DNA from: Ascoidea rubescens DSM 1968
Taxonomy: Eukaryota; Ascomycota; Saccharomycetes; Ascoideales; Ascoideaceae
Assembly (NCBI RefSeq): GCF_001661345.1
Contig: NW_017962933.1
Coordinates: 124,001 to 188,000 of the forward strand
Direction of reading: 5' to 3'
Length of the DNA stretch: 64,000 nt
In this document: positions 7,956 to 18,026 of the stretch, in pieces
Numbering within the stretch: the first letter of the stretch is position 1
Layout: each line of letters opens with the position of its first letter
Notes under the pieces: generated by a model
Told to the model about the DNA's origin: nothing
Database searches by the model: none
What the model saw: only the letters and a program-made list of their open reading frames with translations
Position numbers and translations under genes: made by a program

Positions 7956-10670
7956 TTATACCAATAGATGTGATTCAAGATGAACGTCAGAATCAAAATC
8001 TATGGTTTTTAAATCAAAAGATTTATTGAATACATCAACTATAAGATAAGTAGTAAAAGTTGATCGATTAATTTTTGAAATTGAATTATTCGGTATCAAA
8101 GAAGAAGCTGAGAAGGATCTCTGAGATGAACAGCTTGATGCTTGAGCCGAAAAGATATTCATGGCTTCTAAGTATAAACAAGGAAGGAATTTTTCTTGAT
8201 TTTGCCAAAATCCAGCCAAGTCGACTTCAGAGGACGCATCCTGAGCATTATAAAATACCTCATCTTCGAATCCCAAAGATTCGATTTCACAGTCATTGTG
8301 CTCTTTACCATATTTTTCACCAAGATCATTCAAATCTCCATTAACTGTGTTTGAATTATTTAAATTTGGTTTGGGGACTTTTATAGATTCATTTTGTTTT
8401 TGAAGTTGTAATTGACGGTATATTAATAACTCATTAACATTATTTCCAGATTCATTTGTATTATTAAGTCTTTGGTTTAAGATTTCCTCAATATCATAAT
8501 CACCTGCTCCCAAGTTGCTATTTGTTGAACTATTTTCATCGGGTTTTTTATTTTGATAATATTTTGCAATTTTTTCATTAAGATATTTTTCAGCGTCAAC
8601 TGTTTGTGTTTCAGACAAAAATTGTTTATATCTAGGATCTAAATAAGTGGCGATGATATGAGCGACGGAGTTATTTATTGTACTTTTATATTTTAAATAG
8701 TTGTATCTCATAGACTCGATTTTTGTATTAATATTAGGTATTCCCAAGGGAATGTTTTGATCTGTTTTTAGCATTTCAATCAAAGTATCAATTGAATTGA
8801 AAAATGGAATGACGGCAGATAAAGTAGGGGTCTTTGATTTTGAAAACCTGAAAACAAGTTTTTCAAAGTTACTTAAAAACTTAACTAAAACTTGAATGAT
8901 GTTAAACTCATCTGTCGATAAACTTAAATCGTGGTTTGACTGATTTAAGAATTGGTTGATTGATTGTTTTATGTTTAAAATTGATCTCAAGACCAAGACA
9001 TTTGAATTCCAATGAGTCTTTACATCTTTTAGTTGAGGTGAAGTAATACCATTTTTGACTGCAAATTTAACTAAAGTGGACTCTTCTAATTTTAAATTTT
9101 GAATAAAAGAAGTTAAGGCTCTTGATTTTTCGATCAATTGGTTGATGTTTTGATCCAAAGATAAATTCAAGACATTGAAGAGATTTAGAGGCTGCGTAAT
9201 CTGTTGAGATTCATTCTCTACTCTTTCATTTAGAAAGCTGTTAATTATGATATGGATGATATGGGCAATAGAGGGGATAATTTCGATTGTTGAAGTTGGA
9301 AAACCGCCATGAAGATCTTTGATTAATTGGTTTAAAGAATCAATCATTGAAGTGTTTTCAACCAAGTTATCAGTCGTGATGTATGAGATTTTATCAGTGA
9401 TATTAAAACGGGTTGCAACTGAAAAGATGTAATTTGCTAAATAATTGTCGTCTTCGTTTTTGATATCTGAGATATCAAGAATAAGATCGATGATTTGGTT
9501 TGATAGGATGAAATGAGCAGTTATAGATAGATTAACATCATTGTTATTCGTTGACCAACGATCTAAAGTCAAGGATAATTTCCGGTCATATTTGTTGAAA
9601 AAAGTAGGCAAATAATCAATAATTTTTTTGTAGAGACTTGTGGTGACATTGTAAATTTCTTTAGCTTGGGGGGTGTTTGAGATAGATCTAACACCTTTAA
9701 TTTCTAGCAATAGGGATTTGAAGGAAGGAGAGTTAACAACATTAAAGGGGATATGATTTTGAACCAAAAATAAAGAAATCTTCTTTTGTAGGTTTTCCTT
9801 TAAAGAAGGTTCGATTTTTTTAGTTATCCCAGCATATTTGACCAAAGCAGTGTGTTTTGAAGAGCTCAAGATTGAATTTGAGTTGGTGTTGGAAATAACA
9901 GCGATAGCGTTGTTGAGATTGTTTTGGCTGATGGCAGTGGGTGAAAGAGTGGATGAATTTAGAACAGGGTTTGTGTTGGGGATAGAATTTGGGTTACTGG
10001 AAGCCGAATTAGTAGTATTAGGGGTGGTTGTCTTAAGAGTGGTTATAAGATTTCTTGTAGGTGTGGAAGTGGTTGAGACAGAGGGAGGTTGAGAAGATTG
10101 GAAATCGATATCATGCTCTTTTTTGAGATGGGATTTCAAGAGATAAGTGTTTCCCTTTGCGGATTCAGGTATTTGGATGATATAGTTGCATAGGAGGCAT
10201 TGTTTGGTGTTTCGATCATTTTTGTCTCGCTCAAACCACTCGTGGATCTTTCCCTTGTTGATTCTCTTCTTTGCAGAGGGAGCAGGATTGAACTTTTGCA
10301 ATTGAGTTTGCTGGGCCTGGGATTGTGGTTGTTGTTGCTGTTGGTGAGGCTGGTGGTGAAGTGTAGGCTTTAAATAGTGAGGAACGCCAGTTTCTCTGTA
10401 GTTGATGTCGTGGTTGCGCTTGAGATGGGCCTTCAAGAAGTATGTGTTCCCCTTTGCACTCTCAGGGATGGTGACAGTTTCACTGCAAATAATGCAGGTT
10501 CTGTTGTTGGGATTGTCTTCGTGTCTTTCATACCAGTCGTGGATGGTGTCTTTGTATCTTTTAGCAGGGGGATTGGGCTTGTTGATTTTTCTGGGCCTGA
10601 TATCGTCAGCCTGGAAGGTGGTGTCGAAGTTGTTCAAGTCCACAATCAAGCTGGAGGCGTCTTCGTTCAT
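7956..10670 (-). CDS. Domesticated hAT-family transposase-like protein with two BED zinc fingers
   Basis: A 904-residue protein with the architecture of a hAT transposase. Two BED-type fingers occur at about residues 38-86 and 134-186 and are near copies of each other (both carry PESAKGNTY and LK.HLK..HDI). A Gln/Ser/Thr/Asn-rich linker follows. The RNase-H-like core has the first Asp at 370 (LTLDRWS) and the second at 434 (TTDN); the C-terminal hAT dimerisation region lies at about 825-890. The third acidic residue of hAT enzymes lies in an S..ERxFS motif; here it reads SSQRSFS, with Gln at 850 (codon 8121-8123). The CxxH motif reads SIAH. No terminal inverted repeats were noticed around the gene. 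The frame is intact and long. I infer a retained host protein, probably DNA-binding and not a working transposase. Saccharomycotina have other domesticated hAT proteins, such as K. lactis Kat1; orthology is untested. Confidence 0.85.
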   Translation of the reverse strand: MNEDASSLIVDLNNFDTTFQADDIRPRKINKPNPPAKRYKDTIHDWYERHEDNPNNRTCIICSETVTIPESAKGNTYFLKAHLKRNHDINYRETGVPHYLKPTLHHQPHQQQQQPQSQAQQTQLQKFNPAPSAKKRINKGKIHEWFERDKNDRNTKQCLLCNYIIQIPESAKGNTYLLKSHLKKEHDIDFQSSQPPSVSTTSTPTRNLITTLKTTTPNTTNSASSNPNSIPNTNPVLNSSTLSPTAISQNNLNNAIAVISNTNSNSILSSSKHTALVKYAGITKKIEPSLKENLQKKISLFLVQNHIPFNVVNSPSFKSLLLEIKGVRSISNTPQAKEIYNVTTSLYKKIIDYLPTFFNKYDRKLSLTLDRWSTNNNDVNLSITAHFILSNQIIDLILDISDIKNEDDNYLANYIFSVATRFNITDKISYITTDNLVENTSMIDSLNQLIKDLHGGFPTSTIEIIPSIAHIIHIIINSFLNERVENESQQITQPLNLFNVLNLSLDQNINQLIEKSRALTSFIQNLKLEESTLVKFAVKNGITSPQLKDVKTHWNSNVLVLRSILNIKQSINQFLNQSNHDLSLSTDEFNIIQVLVKFLSNFEKLVFRFSKSKTPTLSAVIPFFNSIDTLIEMLKTDQNIPLGIPNINTKIESMRYNYLKYKSTINNSVAHIIATYLDPRYKQFLSETQTVDAEKYLNEKIAKYYQNKKPDENSSTNSNLGAGDYDIEEILNQRLNNTNESGNNVNELLIYRQLQLQKQNESIKVPKPNLNNSNTVNGDLNDLGEKYGKEHNDCEIESLGFEDEVFYNAQDASSEVDLAGFWQNQEKFLPCLYLEAMNIFSAQASSCSSQRSFSASSLIPNNSISKINRSTFTTYLIVDVFNKSFDLKTIDFDSDVHLESHLLV

Positions 10671-11051
10671 GGCAAAGAGGTGGAGATGGGGCGTGGTTCT
10701 GTGGGTGTTTCTGCTGGCACTGTTCAGCTGCTGCTGCTGCTTCTACTTCTGCTTCTGCTTCTTCTGTTGCTTCTTCGCTTCGTGAAACAACGAGCAGGTT
10801 ACGTGTTGTTTTTACGGGCGGTCGCCGCGCACGGACACTTTTGCGCTTTGTTCGGGGCGTTTTCATTGGCCCGTCCGCCCCGTGAGCCGGTGCGGCGTCC
10901 GCGGACGGTTCCGTGGCGCGTGCTGCTGCGGCTGCGGCTGGTGCTGCTTTTGCTGCCGGTGCGAACCGGAAATCGGGCTGGATTGGCCCCAGAGGCCTCG
11001 TAGAGAGAGCTCGGTGAGGAAAGATAAGCTAATTAGTCGTCCGAATCCCGT
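10671..11051. promoter_or_regulatory. GC-rich promoter region of the hAT-derived gene
   Basis: 381 bp between the 5' end of the hAT-derived gene and the 3' end of the LAA1-like gene. The part at about 10800-10990 is strongly GC-rich (repeated CGCGC, GCCGC, GGCGCG motifs) in an AT-rich genome. Open frames crossing it use many CTG codons, unlike the real genes, and are not supported. Confidence 0.5.
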
Positions 11052-14000
11052 TCAGTTGGAGTCGAACATCTTCAACTGGATGTGCTGCTGCTGCTGCTTT
11101 TCCGACTCGCCATCGTCTGAGCTGCTGTTGTCCCTATCGTTGACATCAAACTTGACCAACTTCTCGGTTTCTTGTCGTTGTTCTGCCGACAACACCTCAT
11201 TTACCACTATTTTAAATGTCTCGGAATTCATTGTCACCAACTCTATCAACTTGTTGTGGAAATACACTCTCAACGACTTTGAACTGATCTTCGAATTCTT
11301 GTCAAACCAGCAAAACAACGGAATTATAATCGAGTAAATTGAGATCAATTTACTCTCAACATTTTTCTTATTTTCCTCGTTTTTACTGTTGTTCAATGTT
11401 TTGGCCAACAAAACAAACATCTCAATTATTAACCTTGGCTCTTCAATTTTACCTCCCTCGTCTTCCAATAAAATTTCAAGAAGTGTTGGTAATAACCGTT
11501 TAACAACTATTCCTGCTGATCCACCATTCTCCTTAACCGATGAAATGATTAATGACTTTATCGACTGAATAGCAAAGGCTAATGTCTCCTTCCCTAATAT
11601 CCATTCACTCAACGTCTTGACCATTAATTTGCTATTCTCCTCATTAATTTCAAAATATTTAGAGCATGTCGTTATCAAAACCATCAACGTCAAAAACGAA
11701 TTCTTATCGTCCCCGATTAGTCCACTTAAAACATTATAAAAATCGGATATAATAGAATAGCATCCATCATTAATCAATCCAATCAAAAGTGTTTTCAATG
11801 TTGGCAAAATTATCGGAATAATCTCATTTCTTTGCTTCAATTTTCTGGAATAAATTGTTGTCAAAATATATAATAAACACGAAATCAAATCAATTCGAAT
11901 CAATTTAGGAAATTTATTAATCATCATGCTTATTGAATTAAATGAATTCTTTAAAATTAATAATTTATCATGACTTAATTCAATTTGTCTTTCTTCTTCT
12001 CCTTCTTGCTCTCCTTCTTTTCTCTCGTCATTGGATATAAATGGTAGGATACTCCCAATGGAAATCATAACAATTCTTAACAACTCAAACAATTTATCAA
12101 TATCAGAATTGAAATCCTCAGTATTTTCCTTTCCATTAAAATAACTTGAAAATAGTCCACTAACAAGATCAACTATTATAATCTTCTCTTTATCTTCACT
12201 AACTAAAATTAATCGATTAAATAGATCAATTGTCTCAGAAAATATCAAATCTTGAAATATAACATGAGACGATATCTTTGAATGTAATAACTTATTCAAT
12301 GCAATCAATATCCTAATATGGTTATTAGACTTACTTGTAGTAGAAAGTAATGACTTGGAATATAAATAACTAGATGGCTTTATTAATAGCTCAATACATT
12401 GTGCATATAATATAAAGAAAAAATTACCAATATCATTTTTCAACAACTCAAATATAAATTCCTCTTTCTCTTCAATTATACATCCAATTACATCCACAAA
12501 ATTTATCCAACATGACTCATATAAAAATAATTCAACCCGTTTATCTGAGATTTCTTCAAATCCACCACCATATTTTAATGTTGCAAATTCTCTTAATGAT
12601 AAAATCCACATTGGAACTAAAATATCATAATGTTCATTGATTAATCTATTAAGTTCATTACTTCCTACCTCATCTGGTTCATTACTTTTATTATATTCTT
12701 TAAAATCTTTGCCACTATTAAAATTATTGGCGCATATTTTCAATTCTGCCCAAGCATTTAATATGAAAAGCTTCATTCTTTTTTTACCTTGATTTGTTAA
12801 TACTTGAACATCTCCAATCTTCATATCGCCGTGGCCTGAAAACTCTTCCAAAGAATTAACTAATATATTCAAAATTCTTTCTAATTTTGATAATGATGAA
12901 ATTCCAGACCCAATAAATTTTGCGCACACATTTATCGCTTCACTTGCAAGAATAGTAGAACTATCTTGACTAAAAGCAGGTGTCAAAGCAGATATTATCT
13001 GTGCTTGTTGTTGTTCTAATAATGGAATAGTTGGATATAACGGATCCATAATATTCGAATAAATTGTAATTATATCTCCTAAAAGATTAATACCAATTAT
13101 TCTTAATTCTATAACAGATGAGGTTGATGCGCCAAATGATATCTTAATTAAATCAGAAATCTTTTTTGCAAGATCGTTAAATAGACCTGGATTTGTTTTA
13201 ATAAACGTTAGTAAATATCTTAACAACTCTAATACAAATGCCTTAAATCTCCAATCGATTGGATCATATTCAACTGTTGTTTCATTTAAACTTTCAAAGG
13301 AAGCTCTACTCTGTCTTCTAGATCCTCTTCTACCATTAGAATGTCTGTCTTCCTCAGCATCATTGTTTTTTTGTTTGGAATTATTATCCTCACTCTCACT
13401 TTCTTCAGCAGCATTAGCCATAGATTGAACTTCTTCATCTTTTATCTCAACTTTAATTTCTTTTTTATCATACTTGGTCAAAATTGATTTATAACTGCTG
13501 AAAATTTCATTATACAACTTCCCCTTCTCAATTTTAAACAAACTACTCAATAGAACAAACCAATTGGCACTTAAAGACGATTCCATCCACATCTTAAATA
13601 ATTCGAGTAATTTTGAAAAACTTGCTTTCATATCAACACATATCCATAATAATCTTTTAACCTCAGGTGCAAGCACTTCATCTATATCTAACATTTTGAT
13701 TAATTCAAAATAGCAAGATATCGTTAAAGAAAGATTTTGATAACTAGTTGTTATTAAAAAAATCTCATTATTCTCCTCAGCTAGATTCCAAAATGGAATC
13801 GAGATTGATAGAGATATTGTTCCTATAGACATATAGTACAAATTATTTTTCAAATGGAATTTTAATAATTCTTTGAAAAAACTTAACTCGAATATTTTAA
13901 ATCCTTTCTCTGGTGAAACTATAGAATTTTCAAATATTAATAAATTCAGAATTGCACTTATTAATTCCCTTTGAACTGTTAAATCGTTTTCCAAAAATAA

Positions 14001-17000
14001 TGAGCTCATAATGAGATTCCTCAAAATAATCTTACTATCATATTGAAGTTCAATGATTCCAGGTCCTATGCTTAATATTAAAGAACGTAAAAGCCTTGAA
14101 ATAACTTGCCTCGAATTAAATTTAATACTCAAATTAAATGTTGATAAAGAAGAAGTATTCAAATTATATGAATCGTCAATGTATATTCTCTCTAAAATTT
14201 GAAGTATCCTGATACACAAACCATTTGGAATTGTTGAACGAGAATCTAAAACTGTCACCAAACAATCCAATGCCCAAAAGTTTACTACTGGATGCGAATC
14301 AATAACCAATGTTAAGAGTAGATCCATTATTTGATTGAAATTTGCTGAAGAATGCTTATAAATTGATGACAATATCAATAAATTGGTTGATCTTGAATAA
14401 GGTTCGTTTTTATCCACAATGTTCTTTACAAAAATCTGAACTTGCTCAGAAATTAAGTTCTTATCAGATGCTAGAGATGTCACTAAACCAATTGAATCAG
14501 ATTTGAGTTGAACAAGATACTTTTCTTTAACGTCAATTCTAGAAAGCATCTCCATTAGTGTGATAAAAATTTGCCCGTCAAGTTTCATATTATTTTTTTG
14601 AAATCTCAGTAATATTCCATGAATTGTGATAAATGAATTGATCACTATTGCTTTATAACGCAAGAATAAAGATTTCTTAGAAAGAATATTGGATCTAAGC
14701 TGTTCTAGCAAAGATTGCTGAATTTGACTTGGTAAAGATGAGAAAAATAAAATAAATACTTCAATTGATAAATCAATAAGTTGGGTTGTCAAACCTGAAG
14801 AATACTTATCAACACCTGAATAAGAATCATCATAAATTAACAAAAAGGGGTCATGAAATGATTGAGGAGAAAAAGGTCTAAATAATATATTATTTTCAAA
14901 TGTATCTATCCATGTCAGATCAGAAAAATGACTTTTAACAAAATTTGATTCTATTGAATCTGGAGGAATAGAAATGTGATCAATATCATCGTATTTAGAA
15001 TCTTCAAACAATAAATAATCAGCTTTGGATTTCATGTTGGTACTATTATTCACCAACTCAGCGAAATCATCGGAAGTTAAGGGTTTTTCACTGTCTTTTT
15101 TATTTAAAGGAAATTTAACTGATAAATCTGGAATTCTACTGAAATAATATTTGCTTGTCAAACCATAGAAAACTCCATCATTTGCTAACAATAGATCATT
15201 ATTATCAAGATTATCTTGGATTTCATGTTTGGTAGAAATATTATTTGGATCAGTTTTACTTTTAACAGAATTAGATCTTGCTAAATTACTATTTTTGTTG
15301 GGTATTAAAAACTCTATGTTAGAATGATTATAGATTTCAGGGTTGGAAAAATTACTTAAAGCTGAAATTAAGATATTTGAATTAACATCGTTTTTAATGA
15401 AACTCGCCAACGCCAAGTAACATTGATAGATTCTTATTTTATTAAGCAGAATTGTATCCAGATTTATAGTTGAATTAATAAATGAAAGAGTTTGATTTAA
15501 AGAAGAAGTTGAAGAATTACGTCTTAGAGAGAGTTTAAATTTATTTAAACTTGTTTCAAAACTAGTGATAAAATTCAAGGATTTTGTTAATAAAAATTGA
15601 ACTTGTTTGGATAGCTCAGGTGTTAAAACAAAATTTCTCAAAAAATTTAATAGACAAGTTAAACTTAAGTTTCTTAGCATTAAATTTTGAAAACTTTGTT
15701 TAAAAAAAGCATAATCTAAATTTTCACTTGAAGTATAATTTTGAATCAAAATATTTTTCCAAAATATAAAAAATTGAGATAAATTAATCTTTAAGAAATT
15801 TGAATCAAAATTCATTAAACCTATGAGCAAAGTCCAACTTGCAAAATTTTTAATATATTCATTTTCATTCTGTATCTCTGAAGCCTTATTAATTGTAGAG
15901 CCATTTGAAATTGTGGAAGATAAAGATAGTCTTGTTGAGTAATTTGATTTCAATTGAGTTGTTGCCAAAGTTAGAATCCTTGTGATTATTTCTGGAGAGG
16001 CATAGTCTTTATTAATATATTTGGCCGTAGCAGATAAAAATAAAGACCAACCTTGAACTCTGTCAATATCTAAAGTTACAGAAAAATCTTGTTCACCGGA
16101 GTTTATTTTTGAGATTTTGATAGGGGATATATTTGATTTTTTAAATTCAGTTTGTAAGTGTTTGAAACATTTGTTAAAGAATTCATTTTGAAAAGCTGGA
16201 AAGTTTGTAATAAATTTGCATGCTAATTCGATTGCATTTGAGCGAATTCTATAATCTGAATCTACTATTAATAAACGGATAATTTTGACTAAATGCTGTT
16301 GCTGATCTAATTGGATTGCAGAGGACAAATCAGAGACTAGGTAATTTAACAATTGCAATAAGAAAAAGATTGTCAATGGGTTTCTCAAGTTAAGTGAAGA
16401 ATTTGAATTTTTAGAATTTGCATCAGAGATGGATAGATTTTTTATTGATAAAAATTCGTCGGATAACATTCTTTTCAATATGAGATCTTTATTAAATTCT
16501 GATAAATTTTTGAAAACGTAATCATTGAAGAAAAATCTAAAAATATCAAACATTTTTGAAATATTCAAGTCTCTTTTTATTCTAGCATTGTTTAATACAA
16601 TTTTATCGATACTGATTATTAAAGTTTTGAGATTATTAAATAAGAAATTATTATTTTCTGCATTAGATAAAGAGAAAAAATGGATTATTGATTTAAAAAT
16701 TGAAATTCTCATTATTTGAAGATCATGAAAGTCTTTATCGTAATAATTTTGGGAATTATTAGAGGAGGCTGAATTGGAGTTTGTTGGAGAAGAGGAGGAG
16801 GAAGGGGAAGAGGAAGACAAGGATAACGAATTTAAATTAAGTAAGAAAAAATTGCCCAAGTAATAATTTAAAACTTGGCTTAAAGAGGATATATTATTTT
16901 TCTTAAAATTTACAAATAATAATTGAGCTAGAGATTTCGAGGCAGAATCTCTTATTGATCTGTGAATTGAGGTTAAACCTAAGATGTAATAGCTGTTAAA

Positions 17001-18026
17001 ATTATTAATTAAATGTGATATGAAATGATTTGTGGATTTATCCTTTGAATCTATATCATTGAAAATTATGTCATTAGAGGATTTTAAGATATTATTAGTT
17101 GGGTTAGTATTATTAAGGAATTTTTTTTCAGTGGAGATCAAAATAGGTAAAATTTCATAGGAGTAGGCAATCGATAAAATTGGCAAATTATTTTGTAAAT
17201 TTGAATTGTTGAATAAATTTGTATTATTTGGGATTAGATTAATTAGGGACTTGACTAGTTTTAACAATTTTGAGTGCAAATCATTTGGGATGAAAGAGGT
17301 AGATATGTTTTGATTTGAAGATAAAGAGGATTTAACAACTATTGATAATAAAGTCAAAGATTCGTTTAAGATTGATATGGAAAGATATAGTAAAGATTTG
17401 GGGTTATTTATAATTTTTTTGATAGTTTTATAAAGGTAGGACAATAATAGAGGGATAAAAGAAGTTAGGTCAGATTTTCCAAATTGGGTGAAGATGTTGA
17501 TCAAGATATTTGTTGATAATTTTTTGTAAAAGGAATTGATTAGATTTGAGCTGGATTTAAATAAATATGAGTTTTTCTTGTATAATAGGGCTTTTTCATC
17601 AGTTAGTATATTGATGAACTTGTTAGTTGTGTCAAACAACACTGGGCCAGTCGAGGGATTGAACTTATTTGACGATATCAAGATCAAGCAAAGCAAGTAA
17701 TTCTTTGAGATTGATTTAATAATTTGGAGTGATACATTTGATTCGAACAATGAATAGTGTTCCAAAATCAACAAGTGATCAATTAGAAGATTTAGCTGGT
17801 TAAAAATGTAGGAAGGATCTATAATTTGATCAGCAGCCTCCTTGGTTGGCTGGGGAAGCTGGTGGTTGTTCAAACAGATCTTTAGCTTCGACAAGTAGAT
17901 GAAGATCTTGATGTTGTAGGTGAATAGGTCGTGCTGGATGTTTTTGTTCTCTGGCTTGAGCGAGAGCTTGAGCACTTCAAAGTCAAAGGAATCCTTGGGG
18001 ACCCCCAAAACAGAGCTTCTGTTCAT
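11052..18026 (-). CDS. LAA1: Giant HEAT-repeat protein, LAA1/HEATR5-like AP-1 accessory factor
   Basis: A 2324-residue all-helical protein made of HEAT-like repeats. Yeast Laa1 (about 2010 residues) and animal HEATR5 bind the AP-1 clathrin adaptor and act in trans-Golgi/endosome sorting. Features that fit are an N-terminal region with HRSIRDSASKSLAQLLF, a middle acidic Ser/Glu/Asn-rich break at about residues 1535-1580, then DPIDWRFKAFVLELLRYLL, and the C-terminal block with FILNAWAELKI and LVPMWILSLREFATLKYGG. The assignment is from recalled family likeness, not an alignment. The start is the ATG at 18026. Codons at both gene ends are richer in G/C at third positions than those in the AT-rich interior. 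Confidence 0.75.
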   Translation of the reverse strand: MNRSSVLGVPKDSFDFEVLKLSLKPENKNIQHDLFTYNIKIFIYLSKLKICLNNHQLPQPTKEAADQIIDPSYIFNQLNLLIDHLLILEHYSLFESNVSLQIIKSISKNYLLCLILISSNKFNPSTGPVLFDTTNKFINILTDEKALLYKKNSYLFKSSSNLINSFYKKLSTNILINIFTQFGKSDLTSFIPLLLSYLYKTIKKIINNPKSLLYLSISILNESLTLLSIVVKSSLSSNQNISTSFIPNDLHSKLLKLVKSLINLIPNNTNLFNNSNLQNNLPILSIAYSYEILPILISTEKKFLNNTNPTNNILKSSNDIIFNDIDSKDKSTNHFISHLINNFNSYYILGLTSIHRSIRDSASKSLAQLLFVNFKKNNISSLSQVLNYYLGNFFLLNLNSLSLSSSSPSSSSSPTNSNSASSNNSQNYYDKDFHDLQIMRISIFKSIIHFFSLSNAENNNFLFNNLKTLIISIDKIVLNNARIKRDLNISKMFDIFRFFFNDYVFKNLSEFNKDLILKRMLSDEFLSIKNLSISDANSKNSNSSLNLRNPLTIFFLLQLLNYLVSDLSSAIQLDQQQHLVKIIRLLIVDSDYRIRSNAIELACKFITNFPAFQNEFFNKCFKHLQTEFKKSNISPIKISKINSGEQDFSVTLDIDRVQGWSLFLSATAKYINKDYASPEIITRILTLATTQLKSNYSTRLSLSSTISNGSTINKASEIQNENEYIKNFASWTLLIGLMNFDSNFLKINLSQFFIFWKNILIQNYTSSENLDYAFFKQSFQNLMLRNLSLTCLLNFLRNFVLTPELSKQVQFLLTKSLNFITSFETSLNKFKLSLRRNSSTSSLNQTLSFINSTINLDTILLNKIRIYQCYLALASFIKNDVNSNILISALSNFSNPEIYNHSNIEFLIPNKNSNLARSNSVKSKTDPNNISTKHEIQDNLDNNDLLLANDGVFYGLTSKYYFSRIPDLSVKFPLNKKDSEKPLTSDDFAELVNNSTNMKSKADYLLFEDSKYDDIDHISIPPDSIESNFVKSHFSDLTWIDTFENNILFRPFSPQSFHDPFLLIYDDSYSGVDKYSSGLTTQLIDLSIEVFILFFSSLPSQIQQSLLEQLRSNILSKKSLFLRYKAIVINSFITIHGILLRFQKNNMKLDGQIFITLMEMLSRIDVKEKYLVQLKSDSIGLVTSLASDKNLISEQVQIFVKNIVDKNEPYSRSTNLLILSSIYKHSSANFNQIMDLLLTLVIDSHPVVNFWALDCLVTVLDSRSTIPNGLCIRILQILERIYIDDSYNLNTSSLSTFNLSIKFNSRQVISRLLRSLILSIGPGIIELQYDSKIILRNLIMSSLFLENDLTVQRELISAILNLLIFENSIVSPEKGFKIFELSFFKELLKFHLKNNLYYMSIGTISLSISIPFWNLAEENNEIFLITTSYQNLSLTISCYFELIKMLDIDEVLAPEVKRLLWICVDMKASFSKLLELFKMWMESSLSANWFVLLSSLFKIEKGKLYNEIFSSYKSILTKYDKKEIKVEIKDEEVQSMANAAEESESEDNNSKQKNNDAEEDRHSNGRRGSRRQSRASFESLNETTVEYDPIDWRFKAFVLELLRYLLTFIKTNPGLFNDLAKKISDLIKISFGASTSSVIELRIIGINLLGDIITIYSNIMDPLYPTIPLLEQQQAQIISALTPAFSQDSSTILASEAINVCAKFIGSGISSLSKLERILNILVNSLEEFSGHGDMKIGDVQVLTNQGKKRMKLFILNAWAELKICANNFNSGKDFKEYNKSNEPDEVGSNELNRLINEHYDILVPMWILSLREFATLKYGGGFEEISDKRVELFLYESCWINFVDVIGCIIEEKEEFIFELLKNDIGNFFFILYAQCIELLIKPSSYLYSKSLLSTTSKSNNHIRILIALNKLLHSKISSHVIFQDLIFSETIDLFNRLILVSEDKEKIIIVDLVSGLFSSYFNGKENTEDFNSDIDKLFELLRIVMISIGSILPFISNDERKEGEQEGEEERQIELSHDKLLILKNSFNSISMMINKFPKLIRIDLISCLLYILTTIYSRKLKQRNEIIPIILPTLKTLLIGLINDGCYSIISDFYNVLSGLIGDDKNSFLTLMVLITTCSKYFEINEENSKLMVKTLSEWILGKETLAFAIQSIKSLIISSVKENGGSAGIVVKRLLPTLLEILLEDEGGKIEEPRLIIEMFVLLAKTLNNSKNEENKKNVESKLISIYSIIIPLFCWFDKNSKISSKSLRVYFHNKLIELVTMNSETFKIVVNEVLSAEQRQETEKLVKFDVNDRDNSSSDDGESEKQQQQHIQLKMFDSN

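Noticed and set aside
10377-11003. Plus-strand 208-codon frame over the hAT gene start and its promoter
   Set aside because: Antisense to the BED finger region and rich in Leu from CTG/CTT repeats; no likeness to any family.
7700-11100. Terminal inverted repeats or target-site duplications of a hAT transposon
   Set aside because: I looked on both sides of the hAT-derived gene and saw no matching inverted ends; neighbouring simple repeats do not pair.
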